Origin: Pseudoalteromonas distincta
GTDB lineage: Bacteria > Pseudomonadota > Gammaproteobacteria > Enterobacterales > Alteromonadaceae
Reading direction: 5' to 3'
Assembly (NCBI RefSeq): GCF_000814675.1
Contig: NZ_JWIG01000001.1
Coordinates: 508,471-572,470 of the forward strand
Length of the DNA: 64,000 nucleotides
Shown here one piece after another: positions 34,276 through 43,479 of this stretch. The position numbers and the translations under genes were made by a program. Below the pieces are notes generated by a model. The model did not search any database and was not told the origin of the DNA. It saw nothing but the letters and a program-made list of their open reading frames with translations. Positions within the stretch are counted from its first letter, which is position 1. Every line of letters starts with the position of its first letter.

Positions 34276-35496
34276 ATGAGTGGTTTTATGAAAATTTACA
34301 ACTATATAGAGCAAACATTCTTTTTTACGTTAACCCGTAAAATAGTCGGTAACTTAAGTTTTGTATTATTGTTCCAAGCAATTACGTTATTTTGGCTGCA
34401 TCAGAGTTTAAGCGAACAACAGCAAAGTACAGGGCTATTTTGGCTGCTTACGCTTGTGATTATATCTGGTTTTATTTTTACTCTTTTTTATATGCGTTTT
34501 TTAATTGTTCGCCCTGTTACTGCTATGCGCGATACTTTGATAGAAATAAACCAACAAGATGCAAATTTAGCAGCAAAACTTCCCCACTTTTCGTATGACG
34601 AATTTAAAGATTTAAGTTCACAATACAATATATTTACTGCCCATTTAAGTGAGTTACTCAGCACAACATATAACAGTGCTCAAGCTAGTGCACACAGCAA
34701 TACACAAGTCACTGAATCGATGAAAAATACTGAGCAATCAAGTGAGCAACAAATACAGTTAAGCCACAGTATTATTAATGCCAGTATGCAAATAACCCAA
34801 AGCTTACAAGACATAGTAAATAATACAGATAGCGTACATAACGTTAATAATGAACACCTTAACTTTGTAAAACTATCTGCGTCAGAACTCGCTGCTTTAG
34901 TAGAGCAGGTAAAACTTATTACTAATATGCTAGGTAGCTTTTCAAATACAATTGCGGGACTGAAAGAAAACAGTGAAAACATTCGTAGTATTTTAAAAAT
35001 GGTTGAAGAGTTTTCTGATCAAACTAATTTGTTAGCCCTCAACGCCGCAATAGAAGCAGCTAGAGCGGGTGAAGCAGGTAGAGGATTTGCCGTAGTTGCA
35101 GACGAAGTACGCACGCTTTCAATAAAGGTAAGTGGCGCAACTAGGCAGATTAGCGACTTTATAAGTCAGATGAATGATTTGGTAAACGAGACAAATAAAG
35201 AGTCAGAGCAATTAATGAATCACTCTAATAACGCACAAAGCTCAATTAGTGCAACCTGTGATGGCTTTACTAAAATGCTTAGTGAGTTTGAGCACAACCA
35301 GCAGCAGCTGCAGCAAATAGCCAGTGCTGTACATTTGCTTGAGGGCACCCAAAGTACGACTCACCAATCGGTAGAGCAAATCGTAGCTTTAGGGGAGCAA
35401 GCTAAACAGCAAATAGATACGGCATTAGCCGATAGCGAGCAATCTCAACAGTTAAGCTTGCAAACCCAACAACAGTTAAAGCGCTTTGTGCACTAA
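34276..35496 (+). CDS. Methyl-accepting chemotaxis protein with almost no periplasmic domain
   Basis: About 406 residues. Two membrane helices ([19 protein letters not shown] and [21 protein letters not shown]) are separated by only about 10 residues, so there is no external ligand-binding domain. A HAMP-like linker follows ([16 protein letters not shown]), then the signalling hairpin with the highly conserved [18 protein letters not shown] tip and [15 protein letters not shown]. It probably senses membrane or internal state. ATG 34276 is preferred over TTG 34267. Confidence 0.88.
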   Translation: MSGFMKIYNYIEQTFFFTLTRKIVGNLSFVLLFQAITLFWLHQSLSEQQQSTGLFWLLTLVIISGFIFTLFYMRFLIVRPVTAMRDTLIEINQQDANLAAKLPHFSYDEFKDLSSQYNIFTAHLSELLSTTYNSAQASAHSNTQVTESMKNTEQSSEQQIQLSHSIINASMQITQSLQDIVNNTDSVHNVNNEHLNFVKLSASELAALVEQVKLITNMLGSFSNTIAGLKENSENIRSILKMVEEFSDQTNLLALNAAIEAARAGEAGRGFAVVADEVRTLSIKVSGATRQISDFISQMNDLVNETNKESEQLMNHSNNAQSSISATCDGFTKMLSEFEHNQQQLQQIASAVHLLEGTQSTTHQSVEQIVALGEQAKQQIDTALADSEQSQQLSLQTQQQLKRFVH

Positions 35497-35562
35497 GAAG
35501 CGTTTTCGGGCTCAGAGAAATATGGTAAATTACGCAGCTATTAATTTAAGTGTGTAAAGCGT

Positions 35563-36696
35563 GTGAGCAACCCTACCCCAGACTATGAAAAATTAGCCCT
35601 ACAAATAAAAACCTGGGGGCAAGAGCTTGGCTTTAGCGAAGTGGGCATTACTGATATTGACTTATCTAAGCACGAAGCCCAATTGCAACGTTGGCTTGAT
35701 GCAGGCTACCACGGCTCGATGGATTATATGGCTGCCCACGGTATGAAACGCGCCCGCCCTGCTGAATTAGTACCTGGTACACAGCGTGTTATATCCGTAA
35801 AAATGAATTATCTGCCTCCCGATGCTGGCTTTGCAAAAACCTTAAAAAATAAAGAAAAAGCATATATAAGCCGCTATGCATTAGGTCGTGATTACCATAA
35901 ATTAATGCGTAATCGTTTAAAAAAACTCGGCCAAAAAATAGAGCAAGAAATTGGCGAGTATGGCTTTAGACCCTTTGTAGATTCAGCCCCTGTACTTGAG
36001 CGTCAACTTGCCGAAAAAGCCGGTTTAGGGTGGCGTGGTAAGCATTCTTTATTAATTAACCAAGAAGCTGGGTCGTGGTTTTTTTTAGGCGAGCTATTTA
36101 TTGATTTACCTCTACCAATTGATGCAGAAAACACCTTTGAAGGCTGCGGTAAATGCGTTGCTTGTATTACTCTTTGCCCAACAGGTGCAATTGTAGAGCC
36201 CTACGTTGTTGATGCACGTAAATGTATATCGTATTTAACCATAGAACACCAAGGGCCAATACCAGAGCAATACCGAACTTTATTAGGCAATCGTGTTTAT
36301 GGTTGTGATGATTGCCAGTTGGTATGTCCTTGGAATCGTTATGGACAAATAACTGACGAAAATGATTTTCATCCTCGCACTCAATTAAAAGATAAAGATT
36401 TACTTGAGCTGTTTGCTTGGGATGAGCCTACATTTTTAAAAAATACCGAAGGCAGCCCTATTCGTCGCATTGGCCACGAACGTTGGTTACGTAATTTAGC
36501 AGTTGGTTTAGGTAATGCAGAGTTTAGTCCCGCTATTATTAATGCCTTACAAGATAAAAGCCAAATATGCAGCGAACTTGTTTTAGAGCATATTGAATGG
36601 GCACTTGCTCAGCAAAACGATAAACAACGATTACAAATTCGTAAAACAGCTAGGTTAATTAGAATTGTAGAAAAAGGCTTACCAAGGGATGCATAG
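35563..36696 (+). CDS. queG: Epoxyqueuosine reductase
   Basis: 377 residues; reduces epoxyqueuosine to queuosine in tRNA, using cobalamin and two 4Fe-4S clusters. Cluster motifs: GCGKCVACITLCPTGAI and CDDCQLVCPWNRY. N-terminal LGFSEVGITDIDL and the VDSAPVLERQLAEKAGLGW block are family signatures. The GTG start at 35563 follows a GTG-rich run. It is monocistronic here. Confidence 0.96.
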   Translation: MSNPTPDYEKLALQIKTWGQELGFSEVGITDIDLSKHEAQLQRWLDAGYHGSMDYMAAHGMKRARPAELVPGTQRVISVKMNYLPPDAGFAKTLKNKEKAYISRYALGRDYHKLMRNRLKKLGQKIEQEIGEYGFRPFVDSAPVLERQLAEKAGLGWRGKHSLLINQEAGSWFFLGELFIDLPLPIDAENTFEGCGKCVACITLCPTGAIVEPYVVDARKCISYLTIEHQGPIPEQYRTLLGNRVYGCDDCQLVCPWNRYGQITDENDFHPRTQLKDKDLLELFAWDEPTFLKNTEGSPIRRIGHERWLRNLAVGLGNAEFSPAIINALQDKSQICSELVLEHIEWALAQQNDKQRLQIRKTARLIRIVEKGLPRDA

Positions 36697-36730
36697 CACC
36701 GCTTAAGTAAACCTTTATATTGCGAAGTAA

Positions 36731-37858
36731 CTAGTTTTTCAAAAGTAACGATAGATCTTGTTCTATCTCTGTAAAGGCTGCTTTGACTTGTTTAACAGAC
36801 TCTTCTCTTGCTACTGAGTTTTGGATAGTTTCATCTACTTTTTTATAAATAAACACCTCCTGATCTTCATCCAGTCCCATTGATGGGATACGTTCTTCGA
36901 GCTCTTCTTGTAACTGTTTAAACACTTTTTCGTTGTTTTGACGGTTTTCATTCAACAAGCTAATTAAGCTATGAAACTTACTATGAACAGTACTTGCTAC
37001 AGCATTAAGTTTCGCTCGTTGTGATTCAAGCATTTTCTTGGTCATGATGGCGCGTAGCTGCTGCTCGGTAACACTGACAATAAAACATACGTGGTCGCGT
37101 ATACGGCCATGCTTATCAGGATCATGATCGGGCATATTTAAAATAAGTAAGCTAATCAATTCATAGTTAACTAAAATTCGGTGCGAAAACTCATGTAAGC
37201 GCCCTTTGTTTTTCAGCATTTCAAATAGCTCCACCACAATAGGTGAACACACGCCGTTTAGTGCAAAGTGGCTAATTTCATTATTTTCTCTAAATTCTAC
37301 ATTGCTTTGTAAATCAAAAGACTGAAGGCAATCTACAAGCGCTTTACCTAACTCTTGAGGATCGTTAATAAAGCCAATGTTTTCAACGTAGTTAACTATT
37401 TGCCCCATTTCACTGCTATTGGCCATTGCATTAAATGCAGTTGATGTTGCATCTTCAACTTGCTTTTCTAGGCTTTGCTTTTCAACGAGTACTTGATTTA
37501 AATTTTTAAGCTTAGATTTAAGTTCGTCATGGCCAAAAGGTTTTACAATATAGTCTTCTGCGCCAACAGAATAGCCTTCCATGCGTTCTTCAACAGTGCC
37601 GCGAGCAGAAACAAACATAACAATAATGTGTGCGGTATTTGGATTTGCTTTAAGTGCTTTACATACTTCATAGCCGTTCATTTGCGGCATACTTACGTCG
37701 AGTAATATAACCTGAGGCATATAACCTTCAACCATGTTTAAACACTCAGGACCACTTGTTGCTACTTGTAATTCAAAATCAAGCTCCTCTAAAATTTCCT
37801 CAATAATTTCAAGGTTAAAGGGTTCGTCATCAACGGCAAGTATTTTAGTTAAGGCCAT
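36731..37858 (-). CDS. Response regulator with coiled-coil output region
   Basis: 375 residues. Residues 1-125 are a receiver (ILAVDDEPFN, Asp in VILLDVSMPQMNG, Lys in DYIVKPFG). Residues 130-165 are a coiled linker; the middle is an unrecognised domain (NGVCSPIVVELFEMLKNKGRLHEFS), and the end is a long coiled coil (EKVFKQLQEELEERI). No DNA-binding, GGDEF, EAL or HD-GYP motif is seen. It lies just downstream of a histidine kinase on the same strand, 54 bases away, and is its likely partner. Confidence 0.82.
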   Translation of the reverse strand: MALTKILAVDDEPFNLEIIEEILEELDFELQVATSGPECLNMVEGYMPQVILLDVSMPQMNGYEVCKALKANPNTAHIIVMFVSARGTVEERMEGYSVGAEDYIVKPFGHDELKSKLKNLNQVLVEKQSLEKQVEDATSTAFNAMANSSEMGQIVNYVENIGFINDPQELGKALVDCLQSFDLQSNVEFRENNEISHFALNGVCSPIVVELFEMLKNKGRLHEFSHRILVNYELISLLILNMPDHDPDKHGRIRDHVCFIVSVTEQQLRAIMTKKMLESQRAKLNAVASTVHSKFHSLISLLNENRQNNEKVFKQLQEELEERIPSMGLDEDQEVFIYKKVDETIQNSVAREESVKQVKAAFTEIEQDLSLLLKN

Positions 37859-37912
37859 AATTTATCATCCATTCAAATTCTTTAAAAAGTTACTTGGTAT
37901 GCCAAAAAACAA

Positions 37913-39907
37913 TTAATTACTGTGTTGTATTAACTGATCTTCAGCTAAATGCTCGTCTAAGTTTATTTCTAATGGCACTTGTATAGATATAGTTGCACCA
38001 CCATTTTCGTTGTTACGTGCAGTGATTTCACCTTGGTGTAAAGATACAAACTCTCTACACAATGCAAGGCCTAACCCTGTGCCACCAGCACCACTATTTG
38101 TTTTACTGCTTTGCACAAACTTAGTAAAAATATGCTCCAACTCATCTTCTGGTATACCGACCCCATTATCGGTAACCTCTATAGTAGCAAGCTTATTATC
38201 TGACTCTAAATTTACCCGTATTTTACTTTTAGGTTCGCTAAATTTAAGTGCGTTACCTAGTACGTTTCGAAGTAACTGGTTTATTTGCTCTTCATCACAT
38301 TGTGCAATTACAGGTAATGGCTGTGCGGTAAATATAACCTCAATTTCTTTTTCCATTGCCGTACCAGACACATCGTCAATACTTGTTTTAATAATATTCG
38401 CTAAATTATAGGGACGAGGGTTAAATGGAAACTTACCTACATCTAGCTTAGATAGGTCGAGTAAATTATTTAGTAACGACAGTAAACGCTCACCACTACT
38501 CTCTATTCGCGATAAATACTTAATGAGTTTTTCTTTTGCAAAATCTCCAGCTTCTAATTTACTTAAACCAAAACGCGAAAAGCTTAAAATAGAGTGCATA
38601 GGTGTTCGAAGTTCATGCGACATGTTTGCTAAAAATTCTGATTTACTTAAGTTTGCAGCCTCAGCCACATTTTTAGCATGCTCGAGTTGTGAAGTACGCG
38701 CTCTTACTTGCTCTTCAAGAACATCTTTTGCTTCAAGTAATAAATCCTCTTTTTGTTTAAGATGGGTTACATTTTTAAATATGACCGCAAGTGCTATTTC
38801 GCCATGGTGATCTATCTCATTAAAAGAGCCAACTAAAGGTATATAACCTCCGGCTGTTTTAGATAAACGTAAATCGCAGCTAAATTGTCGATTACTATTT
38901 AATGTCGAAATCTTATCTTTAATACCTAAAATTGAATCATCATCTAAAAAATCAAATACTGATTTACCTTCGAGTTCATTAAACGGTAAGTTAAATAGTC
39001 TCAAGCAAGCATCATTAGCTTCTATCACTCTACCGCACTTTTCAAATAACATAATTGCATCGGGCGTATGTTTATAAATAACCTGAAGTAGGCTGTCTTT
39101 TTCAATCAGGGCATCAACCGTATCTTGTAGCCTTTCTACAAGCTCTGCGTTATGACGTTTTAATAACTCTGTTTGCCATAATTTATGTATTGATTGTAAT
39201 AGTGAGCTATCGTTTAAAGGTTTAATAAGTACATCTTCTACGCCTTGACGAATTGCTTCGATCATTGAAACTTGATCAGGGCGTGAGGTAAATAACAAAC
39301 AACGACAATGCGGTTGGGTTACTTTTAAATTTGAAAAAATTCCTAAACCTGTTCCGTCATCTAAAACAAAATCGCTTATCAGTATATCTATTTGCTTTTC
39401 TTTACTAATTTCTAAAGCTTCTGCGGAGGTTGTTGCAGTATGAGTCTCGATATGAGCACCGATTAAGCTATTTTTCATTTTTTCGAGACGTTCAGGAACA
39501 TGGTCGACGAGTAAAATAGTAGGTAATTGCAAAATATGGTTAGAGCCTAATTCTAATAGGCTCTCTAAAAGAGAAGTAATTTCTTTATTAGAAAAAAATG
39601 GGTAGACCACGGTTGCGTCAGGCGCAATATGATTTAGCTCGCTAAACGCAGTTAGTTGTTCACCGCTTTGTGCTTTTGGCGCAAGCAGCATAAAGCGCTC
39701 TTGCGCTACTTCGCTTACAAGCGGTTTTATAGAATCAACAGGCACACCATGGGCAACAACAACTAAGTCGTAATCGCCTATATTGGTATACATGTCTAGC
39801 ATGCTGAAATGAATTAATTCGACCTCACACCCTATTAATTCTAAAAGCACTTTCACACGCATCGCGATGACACTACTACTATCAATAATTAATATTTTTC
39901 GAATCAT
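37913..39907 (-). CDS. Hybrid histidine kinase with two N-terminal receiver-type domains and PAS
   Basis: 664 residues. Residues 1-130 fold like a receiver but lack a phosphoacceptor Asp (LVVVAHGVP where DxxMP is expected). Residues 145-265 are a normal receiver (LLVDHVPERLEKM, Asp in LISDFVLDDG, Lys in VLIKPLND). A coiled linker, a PAS domain (IYKHTPDAIMLFEKCGRVIEANDACLRLF), HisKA (SEFLANMSHELRTPMHSI) and HATPase_c (VTDNGVGIPEDELEHIF, GGTGLGLALCREFV) follow. It has no membrane helices. ATG 39907 is chosen over TTG 39922. The response regulator gene follows. Confidence 0.9.
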   Translation of the reverse strand: MIRKILIIDSSSVIAMRVKVLLELIGCEVELIHFSMLDMYTNIGDYDLVVVAHGVPVDSIKPLVSEVAQERFMLLAPKAQSGEQLTAFSELNHIAPDATVVYPFFSNKEITSLLESLLELGSNHILQLPTILLVDHVPERLEKMKNSLIGAHIETHTATTSAEALEISKEKQIDILISDFVLDDGTGLGIFSNLKVTQPHCRCLLFTSRPDQVSMIEAIRQGVEDVLIKPLNDSSLLQSIHKLWQTELLKRHNAELVERLQDTVDALIEKDSLLQVIYKHTPDAIMLFEKCGRVIEANDACLRLFNLPFNELEGKSVFDFLDDDSILGIKDKISTLNSNRQFSCDLRLSKTAGGYIPLVGSFNEIDHHGEIALAVIFKNVTHLKQKEDLLLEAKDVLEEQVRARTSQLEHAKNVAEAANLSKSEFLANMSHELRTPMHSILSFSRFGLSKLEAGDFAKEKLIKYLSRIESSGERLLSLLNNLLDLSKLDVGKFPFNPRPYNLANIIKTSIDDVSGTAMEKEIEVIFTAQPLPVIAQCDEEQINQLLRNVLGNALKFSEPKSKIRVNLESDNKLATIEVTDNGVGIPEDELEHIFTKFVQSSKTNSGAGGTGLGLALCREFVSLHQGEITARNNENGGATISIQVPLEINLDEHLAEDQLIQHSN

Positions 39908-40026
39908 CAAGCCACACTTCAAATTAATAAACTTAATATCCTAATAGCGTAGTCTATTTTTATTTAATTGGCATAAAGCCCTATCGTTATTTTGTAAAAA
40001 AATATTACAAGCTTTCAAAAAACAGT

Positions 40027-40515
40027 TTATTTAAGATGCTTTCCAAAAATAGTCAGGCTGTAGGGCTTGTTATCCATTATGGCAACGCTTGGCAGCTCGC
40101 CCCATATTTCAAAATCAAAATGCTTAAATAATTTAACACTGGGTAAATTATGACTAAAAATAAAACCAAGCAATACTTTAATATTTAATTGCTTAGCTTG
40201 TGTTTGAGCAAATATCATTAGCTTTTTACCAAGCCCTTTACCTTGTGCTTTACGGGTAATGTAAATGCTCATCTCTACTGTGCCATCGTAAGCAGGACGC
40301 CCATAAAACGATTTATAACTTACCCAAGCAAGTACTTGGTTATTTTCGCAGTAAACATAAATAGGCCTTTTATCGTTATGGCTATTAAACCAGTCACGCT
40401 TTTCGTCAACAGTAACTTCTTCGGTATCTGCAGTTACCATTCGCCCTGCAATGGTTTCGTTATAAATGGCTACAATTTCATTAAGATCATCAATAGTTGC
40501 TAAACGGGTTGTCAT
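40027..40515 (-). CDS. GNAT-family N-acetyltransferase
   Basis: 162 residues with the acetyl-CoA loop ITRKAQGKGLGKKLM and the opening RLATIDDLNEIVAIYNETI of the phosphinothricin-acetyltransferase-like (PAT/MnaT) subgroup. Members acetylate amino compounds such as methionine derivatives or phosphinothricin; the substrate here is unknown. It is monocistronic and divergent from the glutathione peroxidase gene. Confidence 0.85.
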   Translation of the reverse strand: MTTRLATIDDLNEIVAIYNETIAGRMVTADTEEVTVDEKRDWFNSHNDKRPIYVYCENNQVLAWVSYKSFYGRPAYDGTVEMSIYITRKAQGKGLGKKLMIFAQTQAKQLNIKVLLGFIFSHNLPSVKLFKHFDFEIWGELPSVAIMDNKPYSLTIFGKHLK

Positions 40516-40596
40516 AGGTCATTCAAAGGTTGATCAATTTGTTTCATATTAGCGTATGATTATCCAATCAAACAATTGAAAAGTTTAGGTAATGTA

Positions 40597-41172
40597 ATGC
40601 TAAAAAAAATTATAATAGGATTAATGGCTTTATTTATTAATGCCCCACTCCACGCTGAAACATCATCAACTATCAACCAAACCTCTACCCAAGACTGTCA
40701 AGATTTTACCAATGTCGATATTCGAAAGCTTCGCTCAAAAGAATCTATTAATTTATGCCAATTTAAAAATAAGCCTTTATTAATAGTAAACACGGCAAGC
40801 AACTGTGGTTTTACACCCCAATTTAAAGGCCTTGAAGCGCTATATCAACGATACAAAGAACAAGGTTTAGTCGTATTAGGGTTCCCTTCTGATGATTTTT
40901 TTCAAGAAGAGGATAGTGAAAAAGAAACTGCAAAAGTATGCTTTGTAAATTATGGTGTAACCTTCCCTATGTTTGCTACAAGCGAAGTGCGTGGTAGTAA
41001 AGCGAATCCAATTTTTAAATATTTGAATGAGCAAACTAGCTCTCCAAATTGGAACTTTTATAAGTACTTAGTGTCTGCTGATCGTGAGACGGTTTTACGG
41101 TTTAACAGCAAAGCAGCACCTGATTCAGAACAAATGATTGCTGCAATTGAAACTGTGCTTTCTGATAAATAA
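40597..41172 (+). CDS. Glutathione-peroxidase-family thiol peroxidase, exported
   Basis: About 191 residues with a signal peptide (LKKIIIGLMALFINAPLHAE). The peroxidatic Cys is in NTASNCGFTPQFKGLEALY; the WNFYKYLV block supplies the family Trp/Asn. The GFPSDDF position has Ser where many homologues have Cys (PCNQF), but CFVNYGVTFP keeps the second family Cys, so a thioredoxin-type cycle is likely. It is predicted to be periplasmic. ATG 40597 is chosen because AGGT lies 6 bases upstream; a TTG at 40576 is weaker. Confidence 0.88.
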   Translation: MLKKIIIGLMALFINAPLHAETSSTINQTSTQDCQDFTNVDIRKLRSKESINLCQFKNKPLLIVNTASNCGFTPQFKGLEALYQRYKEQGLVVLGFPSDDFFQEEDSEKETAKVCFVNYGVTFPMFATSEVRGSKANPIFKYLNEQTSSPNWNFYKYLVSADRETVLRFNSKAAPDSEQMIAAIETVLSDK

Positions 41173-41258
41173 GTTTATACTGGTACAATTAGTTGAAACT
41201 AACTAGAATGATATTTTAATTCGGTTAAAAAAACACCACACTATACTCGGGAGATTTT

Positions 41259-41540
41259 ATGACAGTAGCAAGCGCACGACATATACTTGTAGACAGTGAA
41301 GCACAATGCTTAGACTTAAAAACAAAAATTGAGCAAGGCGAAGACTTTGCTGAATTAGCCAAAGCGCATTCAAACTGCCCATCAGGTCAAGATGGCGGTG
41401 CTCTTGGTGAGTTTGGTCCTGGTATGATGGTTCCAGAGTTTGATAAAGTTGTGTTTTCAGCTCCAATTAACCAAGTACAAGGCCCTGTGCAAACTCAATT
41501 TGGTTATCATTTACTTGAAGTTACTAGCCGTTCAGAATAA
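41259..41540 (+). CDS. ppiC: Peptidyl-prolyl cis-trans isomerase, parvulin type
   Basis: 93 residues, the length of E. coli PpiC. Parvulin signatures: ARHILVDSEAQC, FAELAKAHSNCPSGQDGGALGEFGPGMMVPEFD, VQTQFGYHLLEV. It has no signal peptide, so it is cytoplasmic. It isomerises X-Pro bonds. GGGAG precedes the ATG and a terminator follows at 41570. Confidence 0.95.
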   Translation: MTVASARHILVDSEAQCLDLKTKIEQGEDFAELAKAHSNCPSGQDGGALGEFGPGMMVPEFDKVVFSAPINQVQGPVQTQFGYHLLEVTSRSE

Positions 41541-41569
41541 ATTTAACTGTATCGTAAGTAACGTTTTAT

Positions 41570-41593
41570 AAAAGCCGCTTATGCGGCTTTTTT
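41570..41593 (+). terminator. Terminator after ppiC
   Basis: Arms AAAAGCCGC and GCGGCTTTT around TTAT, then TTT. It lies 30 bases past the ppiC stop and ends 11 bases before the next start, so the next gene relies on readthrough or on a promoter inside this short gap. Confidence 0.85.
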
Positions 41594-41604
41594 ATGGAGT
41601 AATT

Positions 41605-42183
41605 ATGCAATTAATTGGTTCTGTACCTTCACCTTACGTGCGCCGAATTAGAATTTGGGCACAACAAAACAACTGTAAACTAGAGCTTGTGAGTCTTGAT
41701 ATATTTTCTGAGCAAGATCGCCCTACTATGGCCAGTAAAAATCCAGCTCGAAAGATTCCCATTCTGGTAGATGGCAACTTAACACTTAGTGACTCTAATT
41801 CTATATTGCGCTATTTACTTGAAAAAACAGGTCAACCAAAACTAACTTGGCCACAAGAGCACTTACTTACGACTATAAATGCCTGTAACGATTCGCTAGT
41901 AGAAATGCTGCTATGTGAACGCTCTGGATTTGACACCAAAAGCGATAAACTCTTTTTTAATTTGCAAAATGAACGAATTGAACAAACATTAAGCTTTTTA
42001 AATACCCATTTAAGCGATGAAGAATTTAAAAGCTGTGAATACCTCAACATCAGTTTATACTGCCTGCTTGATTGGATTTGCTTTCGTGAATTAACTGACT
42101 TTAGTCAGTATTCAGAGCTTGTTGCTTTTCATAAGCAATATGGCAAGCGTCAAGCAGCAATAGATACTAATCCTCGTCACTAA
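41605..42183 (+). CDS. Glutathione S-transferase family protein
   Basis: About 192 residues. A thioredoxin-like N-domain (QLIGSVPSPYVRRIRIWAQQNNCKLELVSLDIF, NPARKIPILVDGNLTLSDSNSILRYLL) and a helical C-domain. The SPYVRRI start fits GSTs with Ser or related N-terminal residue. ATG 41605 with GGAG 6-7 bases upstream is preferred; an ATG at 41581 falls inside the ppiC terminator. The DUF2750 gene follows 17 bases later. Confidence 0.88.
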   Translation: MQLIGSVPSPYVRRIRIWAQQNNCKLELVSLDIFSEQDRPTMASKNPARKIPILVDGNLTLSDSNSILRYLLEKTGQPKLTWPQEHLLTTINACNDSLVEMLLCERSGFDTKSDKLFFNLQNERIEQTLSFLNTHLSDEEFKSCEYLNISLYCLLDWICFRELTDFSQYSELVAFHKQYGKRQAAIDTNPRH

Positions 42184-42200
42184 TTTAAAAAGGTAAACAC

Positions 42201-42551
42201 ATGAGCGATATCGAAATTGAATCACAACTAGTTAACTTTGTAGAAAAAGTACGTGTTAGCGAAGTAATTTGGGCACTTGGTGCAGAAGATAATGGCTTTG
42301 TAGTGTGCGATTCTAACCAATTTGACGAAACTGACGTACTACTGCTTTGGGAAAGTGAAGAAGCAGCTAAAGCGCAATGTAAAGAAGAGTGGAAAGACTA
42401 CAGCCCTGTAGAAATAAATCTTGATGAATTTTTAGATGCATGGGTTGAAGATTTAAATGAAGATAACGCACTTGTTGGCATTAACTGGAATGATGACCAA
42501 GTATGTACAGAGATTGAACCTACTGGTTTAGCTCGCGCATTAAGTGAATAA
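42201..42551 (+). CDS. DUF2750 family protein
   Basis: 116 residues, acidic, cytoplasmic. The pattern VSEVIWALGAEDNGFVVCDSNQFDETDVLLLWESEEAAKAQ fits DUF2750, a family of small proteins without known function. AAAGG lies 6-10 bases before ATG 42201. It is in the same direction as the GST gene and probably co-transcribed. Confidence 0.8.
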   Translation: MSDIEIESQLVNFVEKVRVSEVIWALGAEDNGFVVCDSNQFDETDVLLLWESEEAAKAQCKEEWKDYSPVEINLDEFLDAWVEDLNEDNALVGINWNDDQVCTEIEPTGLARALSE

Positions 42552-42650
42552 TACTTTATACGCTTTATTTTAAGAGCGGATAAAACCCGACTAGCATCTA
42601 CTGCTAGTTGGGTATAAAATAAAACACATCATTATTTTCAAGGTATTACG

Positions 42651-43331
42651 TTGAAAACCCATCTTGGTCGCCGGCCCTTTTCAGCCATGGAACTGCACAC
42701 TCTTTATAATGGATATATATACGGTGATTTTAAAGTTGCACGTGAGCAACCAAAACACTGGCATTTTTGGCTTCCTCTAATTGCATATTACAGTGGTGCA
42801 TATAGCGATGAAATTGGCTATCTAACGCTTGATGATCTGTCTCTTGAAAAAGATGTCTTATGTTTTAATTTTCATACTCACGGTAAGATAAAACCTCGCT
42901 TAGTTCCTGTGCATCAGGCACTTATAGATGCCGGGTTTAATGAATATTTAGCATTCATAAAATCACAAAATCAACAACGATTAATGTTCGACTTACCCGC
43001 TAAAACTGGCAGATACAGTGAAAAAGTCCGTATTTGGTTTTCAGGTGAAGGTGAGCGAGCCGGCTATTTACAAAAGTGTGATATACCAAACGTTGATCAA
43101 CTCGGTATGAAAACAGCCGTAAGCAGCCTTCGTCTTAACTTTGAACAACAAGTGCGTATACATGCTCTGCAAGCCAACTCTAAAGACGCCTTTAATTACC
43201 TCATGGGATTTAACGAATACCCACATAATGAATTTAAGGACGTGCTTTTATTAAATAACGTGATCCAAAAAATACGTATTATTAACTCACACCTGCATTG
43301 GCAGCGTTTTATAACACGCGAAAGCCACTGA
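42651..43331 (+). CDS. Tyrosine-recombinase-like protein, probably catalytically inactive
   Basis: 226 residues resembling the catalytic domain of phage-type integrases without the N-terminal arm: PFSAMELHTLYNGYIYGDF, HWHFWLPLIAYYSGAYSDEIGYLTLDDL, KIKPRLVPVHQALIDAGF. The first catalytic Arg is absent (SGAYSDEI where SGARxxEI is expected), and the HxxR box is SSLRLNF, so the His is missing. There is no clear Tyr nucleophile motif. The start is TTG 42651 with AAGG 7 bases upstream. No attachment sites or mobile genes surround it, so it is probably a domesticated derivative. Confidence 0.7.
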   Translation: MKTHLGRRPFSAMELHTLYNGYIYGDFKVAREQPKHWHFWLPLIAYYSGAYSDEIGYLTLDDLSLEKDVLCFNFHTHGKIKPRLVPVHQALIDAGFNEYLAFIKSQNQQRLMFDLPAKTGRYSEKVRIWFSGEGERAGYLQKCDIPNVDQLGMKTAVSSLRLNFEQQVRIHALQANSKDAFNYLMGFNEYPHNEFKDVLLLNNVIQKIRIINSHLHWQRFITRESH

Positions 43332-43479
43332 CAAACTTTGTTACTATTTCCCCTTAAAGTCACCGTTATAATCAATTACTCTATTTAAAAAAACTGTTAG
43401 GATATCTAACCCCCTAATAATATGAGCATAAAAAAGCCTATTTAGGGTAGTTTCTAACAACAACAATCTAGGGATCACT

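Noticed and set aside
42651-43331. An active integrase marking a mobile element
   Set aside because: Catalytic residues are missing, no attachment repeats or cargo genes are nearby, and neighbours are ordinary chromosomal genes.
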